Assembly: GCF_001612905.1 (NCBI RefSeq) | Contig: NZ_BDBI01000025.1 | Location: 124,001 to 188,000 of the forward strand | Direction: 5' to 3' | Source: Nocardia ignorata NBRC 108230 | GTDB taxonomy: Bacteria > Actinomycetota > Actinomycetes > Mycobacteriales > Mycobacteriaceae | Length of the DNA: 64,000 bases | In this document: positions 34,466 through 43,350 of the stretch, in pieces | Layout of the letters: the number at the start of each line of letters is the position of its first letter | Numbering within the stretch: the stretch's first letter is position 1 | Made by a program: the position numbers and the translations under genes | The notes under the pieces: generated by a model | Told to the model about the DNA's origin: nothing | The model's input: only the letters and a program-made list of their open reading frames with translations | Databases searched by the model: none

Positions 34466-36937
34466 GTGGTGGTGCAACAGCGGGCGTACCCGCAGGACGA
34501 GCTGGCGGCGCGGCTGCGCATGCTTCAGGAGCTGTCCGGGCGCGGGGTGCGGGCGCTGGCGCGCGACACGGGGCTGAGTTCGTCGTCGCTGTCGCGCTAC
34601 CTCAACGGGCAGACGGTGCCGCCCTGGCCTGCGGTGCTGGAACTGTGTCGTCTGGTGAAGCGCGACCCGCGCCCGCTTCGCCCGCTGTGGGAGCGCGCCA
34701 ACAACCCGCTGCCCGCCCCGCCCAAGACGAGCCGCCAGGTGGCCCCGCCCAACCTGCCCGCCGAAGCCGTCCCCCCGCGCAACGACCTACCCCGCGACGT
34801 CCCCGACTTCACCGGTCGCGAAGAGGCACTGGCCGAGGTGCTCGCCGCCGTGCGAACGAACCGGGTGGTGGCCATCGACGGCATGGCCGGTGTCGGCAAG
34901 TCGTCGCTGGCCGTACACGCCGCACACCAGCTGACCGCCGAATACCCCGACGCCCAGCTGTATCTCGACCTGCACGGCTTCACCGACGGCCGTCAGCCCC
35001 TCGACCCCGACGCCGCCGTACGCGCCCTGCTCTCGGCGCTGCGCGTCCCGTCGGAAAAGGTGCCGCAGGACGGCGGAGTCGAACTGCGCGCGGCGTGCTG
35101 GCGTTCGGAACTGGCCGGATTGCGGGCGGTGATCGTGCTCGACAACGCCGTCGACGCCGCTCAGGTGAGCCAATTGCTCCCCGGCGCAGGCGAATCGGTC
35201 GCCATCATCACCAGCCGCAACCGCCTGCTCGAACTCGACGAGGTGCCGCCGGTGACCCTCGACGTGCTCACCCCCGAGGAGAGCGCCGAGCTGCTCGCCC
35301 GCGCCAGCGGCGATTCGCGGGGTCCCGACGGGAGGCTCGCCAGAGAACCCGAGCAGGCGGCGGAAGTGTTGCGGCTGTGCGGCAATCTGCCCCTGGCCCT
35401 GCGGCTCGCGGCGGCCCGGCTGCGGCATCGGCCCGGCTGGTCGGTGGGCATCCTGGTCGAGCGAATGGCCGAGGGCGCGACGGAATTCGATACCGCGTTC
35501 GGGATGTCGGTGCGTCAGCTCAATCGCGACCAGCGTCGCCTGTTCCGGTTGCTCGGCCTGGTGCCCGGCTCCACCTTCACCGACTACGTCGCCGCGGCGG
35601 TGGCCGATGTGCCGCTGCGCGCCGCACGCGACATGCTCGAGGACCTGCTCGACGCCCACCTCGTGCAGCAACCCGCCGAAGGGCGCTACCGGCTGCACGA
35701 CCTGGTGCGCAGGCACGCCCGTCAGGCAAGCGCCGAACACGACACCGACGCCGACCGCGAGCGGGCGTTGCGCCGCATCCTCGACTACTACGTGCACACC
35801 GCGGCCGCCGCCGACGCCGCCATGCCGTTCCTGTCACCGACCCGTCCCGTGTCGGCCGGTCCCGCACCGAAAGCTTTGCCGCATTTCCCGAATCGCGACG
35901 TCGCCTTCTTCTGGTTCGTCAGCGAGTACACCAATCTGATGGCGGTGTTCTACGCCGCCGTGGAGATCGGCGCCAACGAGCACGTCTGCGAACTGCCCCG
36001 CTTCCTGCGCACCTTCTTCGCACGGCGCTGCGGCACCACCCACCTCAATGCCCTTTTCGAGCAATCCCTCAGCGCCGCCCAGCGACTCGGTGATCCGCGT
36101 CAGCTGGCCGAGGCCCACAGCGATCTGGGTTTCGCCCGCTACAACGCCGGCCGCATGGCCGAGGCGGCCGCCGCCTATGCCGCCGCCGCTTCACTGGTCG
36201 CCGAGGCGGGCGACCCGCTGCCCCGCGCCGAACTCACCATGCGCTGCGCCCAATTGCGCTGGGACGAGGGCGATGTCACCGAACCGCTCGAACTGTTCCG
36301 CCAAGCCCACGACCTGTACACGCGCAGCGGCTGTCCGCTGAGCGCCGCCGACGCGCTCGCCGGCGAGGCCTGGGCGATGCTGCAACTCGGCAAACGCGAC
36401 GAGGCGGCCGAGTTGGCCAGACGCGCACTCGACATCTCCGCCGACGACCCGGACCAGCCGCCGTCGCTGCAGGCCCAGATCGCCTTCGGCGTCTCGATCG
36501 CCCCCGACGACCCCGATGTGGCCCTGCGGCATCTGGACAGCGCGCTGGCCGCCGCCCGCGCCGACGGTCACAAGCACAACGAGGCGTGGTGCCTGAACTG
36601 TCGCGGTGTCGCCCTGCGGGAAATGGGCCGCTACGACGAGGCCCTCGACAGCCACCGCGAGGCCTTCGCCCTGCTCGACGACCTGTTCGAACCGCACTGG
36701 AAGATCCACTTCCTCAACGGATACGCCGAAACATGCCGACTGGCAGGGCTGTCCGACGAAGCTCTGCGCCTGTACAACGAAACCCTCGACCTCGCACCAC
36801 GACTCGGGTACCGGTTCGAGCAGGCCAGGGCTAACCAGGGCATCGCCGACGTCCTCGACGACACCGATCCGGCTGCCGCGCAACAGCATCGCGCGGCGGC
36901 CGAGGAGTTGCTGAGCGAACTCAGCCCATCGACTTAG
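34466..36937 (+). CDS. HTH - NB-ARC - TPR regulator (STAND ATPase)
   Basis: An 823-residue signal-transduction ATPase. Domains in order: XRE-like HTH (about residues 10-70, SSSSLSRYLNGQTVPPW), a Pro-rich linker, an NB-ARC domain with Walker A GMAGVGKSS (139-147), Walker B AVIVLDN and the GxP-like GNLPLAL, a winged-helix region, and from about 520 a series of TPR-like helical hairpins to the end. GTG 34466 is the first of three consecutive GTG codons; GGAG lies 10 bases upstream. STAND proteins of this plan act as ATP-gated activators (AfsR-like) or as anti-phage sensors. There is no SARP domain and no fused effector, so I favour a regulator. Confidence 0.88.
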   Translation: MVVQQRAYPQDELAARLRMLQELSGRGVRALARDTGLSSSSLSRYLNGQTVPPWPAVLELCRLVKRDPRPLRPLWERANNPLPAPPKTSRQVAPPNLPAEAVPPRNDLPRDVPDFTGREEALAEVLAAVRTNRVVAIDGMAGVGKSSLAVHAAHQLTAEYPDAQLYLDLHGFTDGRQPLDPDAAVRALLSALRVPSEKVPQDGGVELRAACWRSELAGLRAVIVLDNAVDAAQVSQLLPGAGESVAIITSRNRLLELDEVPPVTLDVLTPEESAELLARASGDSRGPDGRLAREPEQAAEVLRLCGNLPLALRLAAARLRHRPGWSVGILVERMAEGATEFDTAFGMSVRQLNRDQRRLFRLLGLVPGSTFTDYVAAAVADVPLRAARDMLEDLLDAHLVQQPAEGRYRLHDLVRRHARQASAEHDTDADRERALRRILDYYVHTAAAADAAMPFLSPTRPVSAGPAPKALPHFPNRDVAFFWFVSEYTNLMAVFYAAVEIGANEHVCELPRFLRTFFARRCGTTHLNALFEQSLSAAQRLGDPRQLAEAHSDLGFARYNAGRMAEAAAAYAAAASLVAEAGDPLPRAELTMRCAQLRWDEGDVTEPLELFRQAHDLYTRSGCPLSAADALAGEAWAMLQLGKRDEAAELARRALDISADDPDQPPSLQAQIAFGVSIAPDDPDVALRHLDSALAAARADGHKHNEAWCLNCRGVALREMGRYDEALDSHREAFALLDDLFEPHWKIHFLNGYAETCRLAGLSDEALRLYNETLDLAPRLGYRFEQARANQGIADVLDDTDPAAAQQHRAAAEELLSELSPST

Positions 36938-37445
36938 CCCCGTCGAGGGCCTCCCGGATGATGTCGGCGTGGCCCGAGTGCTGCGCGGTCTCGGTCAAAA
37001 TGTGCATGAAGGTGCGTCGCGCGCTCCACCGGCCGCCGGGTTCGAACCAGGGCGCCTCGGGCAGCGGCTGGGTCGCGTTCAGGTCGGGCAGCGTGCGCAC
37101 CAGTTCGTCGGTGCGGGCCGCGACCTGGTCGTATTCGGCCAGCAGTCCGGCGAGCGTCTCGCCCGGCAGCATGCGGAAGGCATTGCTCCATTCCGCGAGC
37201 TGCTCCTCGGTCATCGAGTCGAAACTCGGGCCCGCCGCAGGGCCCTCGACGATGAACTTCGCCCAGTTCGCTTCCACCGCGGCCACGTGTTTGATGAGCC
37301 CGCCCAGGCACAGTTCGCTCACGGTGGTGCGCAGCGCGGCCTGTTCGTCGGTGAGGTCGCGCGTGGTGTTGCGCAGGAAGTAGCGGTGCTTGGCCAGCAT
37401 CTCGAGGAGGTCGGCGCGTTCGGTGTCGAGCACTGTTTCGGTCAT
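36921..37445 (-). CDS. DinB-family protein
   Basis: A 174-residue four-helix protein of the DinB/mycothiol-maleylpyruvate isomerase type. Metal-ligand histidines of the family appear in LIKHVAAVEANW and FMHILTETAQHSGHADIIREAL. Members in actinobacteria are thiol-dependent transferases (mycothiol or bacillithiol). The ATG at 37445 is the family start. The gene diverges from a WYL regulator across a strong palindrome and converges on the NB-ARC gene with a 17-base overlap. Confidence 0.88.
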   Translation of the reverse strand: MTETVLDTERADLLEMLAKHRYFLRNTTRDLTDEQAALRTTVSELCLGGLIKHVAAVEANWAKFIVEGPAAGPSFDSMTEEQLAEWSNAFRMLPGETLAGLLAEYDQVAARTDELVRTLPDLNATQPLPEAPWFEPGGRWSARRTFMHILTETAQHSGHADIIREALDGAKSMG

Positions 37446-37464
37446 GAATCCCAAGGTAGAAGGT

Positions 37465-37489
37465 ATTGCGGTCAGTTTCTGTCCGCAAT
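37465..37489. promoter_or_regulatory. 25-bp palindrome, candidate WYL-regulator operator
   Basis: Arms of 11 bases (37465-37475 and 37479-37489) are complementary at 10 positions around a central TTT; the outer seven (ATTGCGG / CCGCAAT) are perfect. The element sits in the 61-bp divergent promoter between the DinB gene and the WYL regulator gene. Confidence 0.65.
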
Positions 37490-37494
37490 GAACG

Positions 37495-37500
37495 GATACT
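37495..37500 (+). promoter_or_regulatory. -10 box GATACT for the WYL regulator
   Basis: GATACT ends six bases before the ATG at 37507; the palindrome covers the position of the -35 element. Confidence 0.5.
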
Positions 37501-37506
37501 GGGAAT

Positions 37507-38487
37507 ATGGCTGATACCAGTGCACGCACCCTGCGGCTGCTGTCGTTGCTGCAGACCCACCGCTACTGGCCGGGCACCGAACTCGCGGCGCGGCTGAAGG
37601 TGTCACCGCGCACCCTGCGCCGCGATATCGACCGCCTGCGCGACCTGGGCTACCCCGTGGACGCTCGCCCCGGCATCGAGGGCGGCTATCAGCTGGCCGC
37701 GGGCGCGGCCATGCCCCCGCTGGTGCTCGACGACGACGAGGCCGTCGCGATCACCGTCTGTCTACAGGCCGGTTCCGAAGGCGCTGGTGACGGCCTCGCC
37801 GAACCTTCCGTGCGCGCTCTCGGCAAGCTCGGCACCGTTTTGCCCGCCCGGCTGCGCCGCCGCGTCGATGCCCTGCGCGCCATGACAGTTTCCGCCGGCT
37901 GGCACGCCGTCCCGCTCTCCGACGTCGACCCCTCGGTCCTCACCGACCTGGCGCTCACCTGTCGCCGCGAGGAACGCCTCACCTTCACCTACACCGCCGC
38001 CGACGGTCGGACTAGCACCCGCGAAGTGGAACCACACCGCCTGGTCTCCCTCGGCCGCCGCTGGTATCTCGTCGCCTACGACCTCACCCGCCACGATTGG
38101 CGCTCGTTCCGCGTGGACCGCCTCACCGACTCCCATGCCACCGGAATCCACTTCCGCCCACGCGAGTTGCCCGCTTCCGATGCGGCCACTTTCGTTCGCA
38201 ACGGGATAGGCGGTGCGCGAACGGGTTACAGGGTGGTCGCCGAGATAGAGGCGTCTTCCGAGCACGTCCGTTCACGGGTGGGCCGCTGGTGCGCCATCAC
38301 ACCTCTGCCGGGCAACCGCACCCGCGTCGAGCAGACCGTCGACTCCCTCGACTGGCCCACCTATCTCCTCGGCCGGGTGGAGGCAGAGTTCACCATCATC
38401 GAACCGCCGGAACTCATCGCAGCCGTCAGTGGTTGGGGATCCCGCTTCGTCCGCGCGACAGATTCGGACCGGGCTGGGACGGCATAA
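37507..38487 (+). CDS. WYL-domain transcriptional regulator (YafY type)
   Basis: A 326-residue regulator: N-terminal HTH_11 winged helix (ELAARLKVSPRTLRRDIDRLRDLGYPVDA), a WYL domain (RLVSLGRRWYLVAYDLTRHDWRSFRVDRL) and a C-terminal WCX-like extension. WYL domains bind nucleic acid or small ligands and often control DNA-damage or defence responses. The gene is divergent from a DinB-family gene and shares the 37465-37489 palindrome with it, the common arrangement for a repressor of a DinB/thiol-transferase gene. Confidence 0.92.
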   Translation: MADTSARTLRLLSLLQTHRYWPGTELAARLKVSPRTLRRDIDRLRDLGYPVDARPGIEGGYQLAAGAAMPPLVLDDDEAVAITVCLQAGSEGAGDGLAEPSVRALGKLGTVLPARLRRRVDALRAMTVSAGWHAVPLSDVDPSVLTDLALTCRREERLTFTYTAADGRTSTREVEPHRLVSLGRRWYLVAYDLTRHDWRSFRVDRLTDSHATGIHFRPRELPASDAATFVRNGIGGARTGYRVVAEIEASSEHVRSRVGRWCAITPLPGNRTRVEQTVDSLDWPTYLLGRVEAEFTIIEPPELIAAVSGWGSRFVRATDSDRAGTA

Positions 38488-38548
38488 GGATCGCAGGTCC
38501 TGTCCCACGGCTCAGGATGGCCGCCCCTCGACGGCCGATCCCTGTGGG

Positions 38549-38788
38549 TCAGTCCACGCTGCCGAAAGCACCGTGCGGCAGCAGGTGGTGCAGCAGCTTT
38601 CGCAGCGGGTAGTGGCCGAGGTGCAGGCCGTTGTCGTGATGACCGTTCCGATCGACGAATTCGATGGACTGCGAGGGTGTCTCGGGGGCAGCCGAAGCCT
38701 GGGCGGTCACGCTGACCAGGGGAGTGGCGACGAGGGCACCGATCACGGCGACCCTGATCGCGGTGCGGTGCGGAGAACGAGCGAACAT
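38549..38788 (-). CDS. Small secreted His-rich protein, 79 aa
   Basis: ATG 38788 follows GAGGA and starts a clear Sec signal peptide (basic RSPHRTAIR, hydrophobic VAVIGALVATPLV, cleavage after QASA). The mature peptide would be about 45 residues with seven histidines near its end (GHHDNGLHLGHYP and KLLHHLLPHG). No cysteine. A secreted metal-binding or host-directed peptide is possible, but nothing in the neighbourhood confirms this. I do not recognise a family. Confidence 0.65.
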   Translation of the reverse strand: MFARSPHRTAIRVAVIGALVATPLVSVTAQASAAPETPSQSIEFVDRNGHHDNGLHLGHYPLRKLLHHLLPHGAFGSVD

Positions 38789-38885
38789 GGGCAGATCCTC
38801 TCGGGTGAAATCTTCGGACCCCACTCTCGCCTAGTTCGTCGCCGTTGTCGCGTGATGTTCAGTGGGGTGGACCCGGGGGTGCTCG

Positions 38886-39566
38886 CTATCGATACCCGTC
38901 TTGCGGACGCGGCACTGGGGGGTGGTGTCCCGGTGGAGCCCACTGTGCCTGTGGTGCCGCGTATCCGGGCGCCTGCGGCGTGCCGGGGTGCTGATACGGC
39001 ATCCGGGGCGCGGCCGGTGCCCAAGCCGGCCGCTGATCTCCTCGTCCGCACCACTTTCGCGTCGAAGGCAGCAGTGCGAGCAGGAACGTCACCGCGGGGA
39101 ACACGAGCAGCAGAATCGGCAGGAACCACGGCAGATCGATGTGCGATCCGAGAAGCGAGTTCACGGCCGACTGCCCGAACACCACCTCACGGAAGAGGCG
39201 GCTGCCCATATCGAAGTGCCCGAACTGCGCGACGGAGGTGATCACACCGGCCACGTAGGCGCCGATGACCCCCGCACAGCCCAATGCCACCATCGTCGGC
39301 CCGGACTTCCCGCGCCGGAACAGCATGATCGCACCGATGAACAGCAGCACCGCCGCGACGATGTCGACCACCAGCAGCACCGCCGAGACGATGGAAACCC
39401 ACGCGGGCGCGTACCCCCACGCGAACATCGGATAGTCCGACGTCACCATCCGCACCATGGCGGCGATCATCCCCACGACCCCGAGGATCCCGCCGACCAG
39501 CGCCGACAGCCCGGCAACGATCGCCGTCCCCCCGCTGGGCGGTCGTTGGACTGGCGCGGGATACAT
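38886..39566 (-). CDS. Integral membrane protein with Pro-rich C-terminal tail
   Basis: A 226-residue protein with four hydrophobic segments (TAIVAGLSALVGGILGVVG..., WVSIVSAVLLVVDIVAAVLLF, MVALGCAGVIGAYVAGV, LPILLLVFPAVTFLLALLP) and a cytoplasmic tail rich in Pro, Gln and Ala. Many Mycobacteriales carry such proteins as uncharacterised paralogues. ATG 39566 is preceded by GAGGAGGACC. It is followed on the same strand by the small secreted protein. Function unknown. Confidence 0.75.
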   Translation of the reverse strand: MYPAPVQRPPSGGTAIVAGLSALVGGILGVVGMIAAMVRMVTSDYPMFAWGYAPAWVSIVSAVLLVVDIVAAVLLFIGAIMLFRRGKSGPTMVALGCAGVIGAYVAGVITSVAQFGHFDMGSRLFREVVFGQSAVNSLLGSHIDLPWFLPILLLVFPAVTFLLALLPSTRKWCGRGDQRPAWAPAAPRMPYQHPGTPQAPGYAAPQAQWAPPGHHPPVPRPQDGYR

Positions 39567-39637
39567 CAGGGTCCTCCTCGAGTCGGCTGCCACCGCTCTG
39601 ACTCATACCCGTCGCGCTGTCGCGCCACGCATCGAGC

Positions 39638-40909
39638 TCACCCCCGATGCCGCTGCGTCCGCCGCCGTTCGAAGAACAACTGATCCACTTCCACCGGTTC
39701 CACCATCGCCGTGATCTCCGCGAGCCTGCTGTCGTACCGATGTTCGGTGATGCACCGGTGCAGCCGGGCGCGCCGCTCCGGTCCCAGCCCGCCCCACACC
39801 TTTCCGAAACGATTCTGTGCCTCGGGTCCCGACGCGGCGACGAGATCGAGTAGTGCGGGCCAGCAACCGGTTTCGGTTGCCCGCGCGGGCAGCTCCTCGA
39901 CCGCCGTGTCCGACAGTGACGCCAGCGTGTCTCCGACCTCGTTCCTGGCCCGCTCGTCCATGCGCGAGGCCAGCGTGAACAACCCGCGCCAGCTCTCGAC
40001 ATCGTCACGATGTTCCAGCGTCGACACCACCCGCGCACCGACACCCGGCTCGTCGAACACCCGGTTGCCGACCAGCGACCACAACCCCAGCGGTGTCAGA
40101 TGCCCTACCAGCGTGAGAAATTCGGGTACGGCACCGACGGTCAGCGCGTTCCGCACCAGTTTGGTGACGTCGGCAGGCTGGGCATTACCGAACAGCACGT
40201 CGCCCACCCGGCGCACCACGTCGTCCTCGCAACGCGAAAACACCGACAGCGCCGCATGTTGCAACCCCGGCGGCCCGTTGAGCACCGTCTGCAGCATGCG
40301 CGGGATCCGGTGATGCGGCCCGTCGAGTAGTTGGCGCACAACAGCACTCAGCACTTCGGCATCGAACGAGTACGCCGCCGAGTAGATCAGCCCCGCATCG
40401 TCACCCACACCGGCCTCGACCGCCGCGATCAATTCCGGTGTCGCACAGGACAGGAATGGTCCCGCCGTCACATAATCGCGCCGCCGCAACAACTCGTTGA
40501 CGATCCGCACCACCGGCCGCGCGGGCGCCTGATCGGCCAGCTGCGCGATCGCCCGAGGATCCAGATACGGTGCGCAATCGGCCGCATAACTCGTATCGAG
40601 CATCGCCAACGTCTCCACAGCCTTCTGCGGATGCTCGACCCCCACAGCCCCCGCCGCCCGCCCGGTCATCATCGGCGGAACCAGCTTCTGCACCAACGGA
40701 ATCGAAATCGTCAGCGGAATATACGGCACCAGCGCACTGATCCGCCGAAACGTCGTCGCGTGCTGATCGAACAACACCGCCGACACCTGCGCCTGCAACT
40801 CGTGCAACCGCGCCGCCCCCAGATACCGCAGATGATGCACCCGCTGCGGATGCACATGCAACGTCCGCGCCAACAGAATCAACTGCGCCCGCGTAGTCAG
40901 ATCCGTCAT
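39638..40909 (-). CDS. Conserved hypothetical helical-repeat protein, 423 aa
   Basis: A soluble, mostly helical protein with repeated helix pairs of roughly 35-40 residues, in the manner of HEAT or Armadillo repeats (for example PELIAAVEAGVGDDAGLIYSA and LLDGPHHRIPRMLQTVLNG). It lacks a recognisable enzymatic motif, signal peptide or membrane span except one mildly hydrophobic stretch (ALVPYIPLTISIPLVQKLVP). It overlaps the upstream 71-residue gene by four bases, so the two are co-translated. I do not recognise the family and assign no function. Confidence 0.7.
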   Translation of the reverse strand: MTDLTTRAQLILLARTLHVHPQRVHHLRYLGAARLHELQAQVSAVLFDQHATTFRRISALVPYIPLTISIPLVQKLVPPMMTGRAAGAVGVEHPQKAVETLAMLDTSYAADCAPYLDPRAIAQLADQAPARPVVRIVNELLRRRDYVTAGPFLSCATPELIAAVEAGVGDDAGLIYSAAYSFDAEVLSAVVRQLLDGPHHRIPRMLQTVLNGPPGLQHAALSVFSRCEDDVVRRVGDVLFGNAQPADVTKLVRNALTVGAVPEFLTLVGHLTPLGLWSLVGNRVFDEPGVGARVVSTLEHRDDVESWRGLFTLASRMDERARNEVGDTLASLSDTAVEELPARATETGCWPALLDLVAASGPEAQNRFGKVWGGLGPERRARLHRCITEHRYDSRLAEITAMVEPVEVDQLFFERRRTQRHRG

Positions 40910-41121
40910 CGCGCCCCGAACATGATCTTTTTCGCCACCCGCCGCAAGGGCCGAGGCAATGCCCCCACCAACGAGTCGATCGACCTGTCCATAGTCGCCG
41001 CCTCGAACGCCCCCGCCGCCCTCACCAGCTCGAACAAATCCCTGGCCTCGCGCACAGGCAGCCGCTGCAGCGCAGGAAGCTCAGTAGCGGCACTATGTTC
41101 GCGGTCTGTTCGGACGGTCAT
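40906..41121 (-). CDS. Small hypothetical protein, 71 aa
   Basis: A basic 71-residue protein (MTVRTDREHSAATELPALQ, ending RRVAKKIMFGAR). Its TGA overlaps the ATG of the 423-residue gene (40906-40909), the usual sign of a two-gene operon. No known family. The pair may be a functional unit. Confidence 0.6.
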   Translation of the reverse strand: MTVRTDREHSAATELPALQRLPVREARDLFELVRAAGAFEAATMDRSIDSLVGALPRPLRRVAKKIMFGAR

Positions 41122-41439
41122 GCGGGGCCCCCATGTACACGGTTCTCGACCCTGAGCGTGCCGCTAACCGTCGCCCGCCGCGCCGATTTCTCGAATAACT
41201 GTGTATGGCAACGAAAACGAACGCCGAACTACATGTGACCCGATGTGTCAGTTGTTGTCCGCTGGTTCGGGCTGACTTTTGGGCGGGAGTTCACCATCAA
41301 CACACGCGATCATCCCCGATCACGCTCGTGCTCTGGAAGACGGCCGACCGACAGGCGCGACGGAAAGGTATCCGTCGCGCCAACGCCGACCTCGGTACCC
41401 CATCGACGGCCGAACTCGCTGAACGTTACCCGTGCAGTC
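41122..41439. other. 318-bp intergenic region, left edge of the defence island
   Basis: Open frames of 69 to 80 codons exist here (for example ATG 41205) but have no ribosome-binding site, no family signal and unusual Arg/Ser/Pro composition, so I do not call them. No tRNA, attachment site or direct repeat was recognised. Confidence 0.4.
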
Positions 41440-42780
41440 CTAGCTGACGCGTGACATGTGGTTGCGGATGTACTCATGCCGGGCATGGTCGTTCTGACCC
41501 GTGAATGCTCTGAATTCGCCGATGCGAAAGGCCGGACCTGAGGATGCCGAGATGATCTCAAAGTCTTTGTCGAGCAGTTCGATTCGGCGGCGGACTTCGA
41601 GCTCATCGAGCTGAAGGCCTGCACGTTGGGCAATCTGCGCCGCTGTGAGGAAAACGTCTGGGTTGTCGTGGGCCTGTGCACGGAGCACCTTGTAGATCGG
41701 GTCGGCCAATGGATCGTCGTTCCGTGCTTCCGGACTACCTTCATGACGGAGCGCTGCCGCGATAGAAGATCCCAATGCTTTCGCGACTGGAGGGGGGAAT
41801 GCGTTCCCGATCTGGCGGTACTGAGAGGTCTTGCCGCCAGTGAAGATCCACGCATAGTCGCGATACTCTGGGCCCTGCTTCGCGAGCTCATCTCGGTGCG
41901 TTTCGTCTCTCGCCCAAACCCAGCCCTGAATGCGGGCCACCATCTCGACTGTGAGTTTAGGGCCGAACTCGGTCATCGGCCGCTTGTCATAGGGGGGTGC
42001 GGTGTCGTGGACGCCGTAGGCATCCACGCCCAGTTCCGCCCATGCCCGTTTCGCGCGAGTCGGTCCTAGGTCGGCGCCACCATGCTTCTTGGAACCTCCG
42101 ACGATTGTCGGAGCGATACCACTGGCTTTTTTCGCCCAATCTTTTGCGCCCGACCAACCGCGTGCGCTCATCAGCGGAAGCAGCGTCTCACCGACTGACT
42201 TGACACTGCCGACTGGTTCAGGCCATTGGAAGTATGCAAAGTCGTGCGGTGCCATCGCGACAAGGACAAAGCGTGGCCGAAGCTGCGGAACGCCGTAGTC
42301 AGATGCATGAATAAGCCGCCACTCTGCTGAGTAACCAAACTTACTCAGCCGGTCGAGCACATGTTGCCGATAGCCGGCAAAGCGGGGCATGCTCAGCCCG
42401 CGCACGTTCTCGAGGAGGAGTGCGCGAGGGCGAAGTACATCGACTTGCTCGACCGCCCAGGCGAAGAGATCACGCTCATCGTTCGCGCCGAGCTGCTTAC
42501 CAGCGATGGAAAACGGCGGGCAGGGTACGCCCCCAGCAAAGAGGTCGATTGATTGTCCGTTGCGGCTTTCAGCATCGGGCGCGAAGGACTTGGGATCGAA
42601 CACCGCAGGATCTGCGACATCACCAACCTCGACCTTCCACTCTGGCCGGTTGCGCCTGATTGTCGCCGCCGCCGTGGGGTCCAGCTCGATCGCTAGTTTG
42701 TGTTCGAATCCAGCAAGTTCGAGGCCGAGCGCCTGACCGCCCGCTCCTGCGCAAACTTCGATGACACTGAGCTCAGTCAC
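41440..42780 (-). CDS. DNA (cytosine-5) methyltransferase
   Basis: A 446-residue type II C5-methyltransferase. Motif I is VCAGAGGQALGL, motif IV has the catalytic Cys87 in GGVPCPPFS, motif VI is ENVRG, motif VIII is QLRPR and motif X is QIGNAFPPPVA. A C-terminal extension of about 95 residues looks like a winged helix (LTAAQIAQRAGLQLDELEVRRRIELL). It should protect the host against the adjacent restriction enzyme; if that enzyme is a true NgoMIV homologue the shared target would be GCCGGC, which is inference. Transcribed divergently from vsr. Confidence 0.95.
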   Translation of the reverse strand: MTELSVIEVCAGAGGQALGLELAGFEHKLAIELDPTAAATIRRNRPEWKVEVGDVADPAVFDPKSFAPDAESRNGQSIDLFAGGVPCPPFSIAGKQLGANDERDLFAWAVEQVDVLRPRALLLENVRGLSMPRFAGYRQHVLDRLSKFGYSAEWRLIHASDYGVPQLRPRFVLVAMAPHDFAYFQWPEPVGSVKSVGETLLPLMSARGWSGAKDWAKKASGIAPTIVGGSKKHGGADLGPTRAKRAWAELGVDAYGVHDTAPPYDKRPMTEFGPKLTVEMVARIQGWVWARDETHRDELAKQGPEYRDYAWIFTGGKTSQYRQIGNAFPPPVAKALGSSIAAALRHEGSPEARNDDPLADPIYKVLRAQAHDNPDVFLTAAQIAQRAGLQLDELEVRRRIELLDKDFEIISASSGPAFRIGEFRAFTGQNDHARHEYIRNHMSRVS

Positions 42781-42879
42781 GCGGTGGCCTCTCTATCTAG
42801 TGACTCCAGCCAGGGGCCGGACGGGAGTAGGGGACTATCATGCCGAGCAGGCAGTTGTCCACCAGAAGCTGGGTGCAGG

Positions 42880-43350
42880 ATGGAGCAAGAGAGTCCTCTA
42901 CCGTCGAAACAGGGTAGGCGAGCGTCCGTGCCGGCAGCTTCGTCGCCCGGCAGGGGGCGGAATATGCGGGCCATCAAGCGTTCAGGTACCAAGCCTGAGG
43001 TCGAACTGAGGAGCCTACTCCACCGCCTCGGGTACCGCTTCAGGAAGGATTTCCCGATCGCGGTCCCCGGCCGTCGGCCGGTCAGGCCCGACGTTGTCTT
43101 CACCGCGCGCAGAGTCGCGGTCTTCGTAGATGGTTGCTTCTGGCACGCATGCCCGGACCACGGCAGGATGCCTACCACGAACGAGTGGTACTGGACGCCC
43201 AAACTGCAGCGAAATGTCGAGAGAGACCGCCAGGCGGACATCGCGCTCACTTCGGCTGGGTGGTCGGTGATCCGGATCTGGGAGCATGAGCCGGTCTCAA
43301 CAGCGGTGGCCTCTGTGGTCACAGAGCTCGATCGGCATCCGAACATATGA
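42880..43350 (+). CDS. vsr: Very short patch repair (Vsr) mismatch endonuclease
   Basis: Nicks DNA 5' of the T in T:G mismatches that arise when 5-methylcytosine deaminates, so it guards the sites made by the neighbouring methyltransferase. The core is complete: RNMRAIKRSGTKPEVELR, the Asp in VRPDVVF, and the zinc/catalytic segment VDGCFWHACPDHG. The start is uncertain: ATG 42880 (157 residues) or GTG 42928. Its stop overlaps the start of the restriction gene by four bases, so the two are co-expressed. Confidence 0.93.
   Translation: MEQESPLPSKQGRRASVPAASSPGRGRNMRAIKRSGTKPEVELRSLLHRLGYRFRKDFPIAVPGRRPVRPDVVFTARRVAVFVDGCFWHACPDHGRMPTTNEWYWTPKLQRNVERDRQADIALTSAGWSVIRIWEHEPVSTAVASVVTELDRHPNI

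Noticed and set aside
41205..41454. Two overlapping small frames (80 and 69 codons) at the island border
   Set aside because: No ribosome-binding site, no family signal, and odd Arg/Ser/Pro composition.
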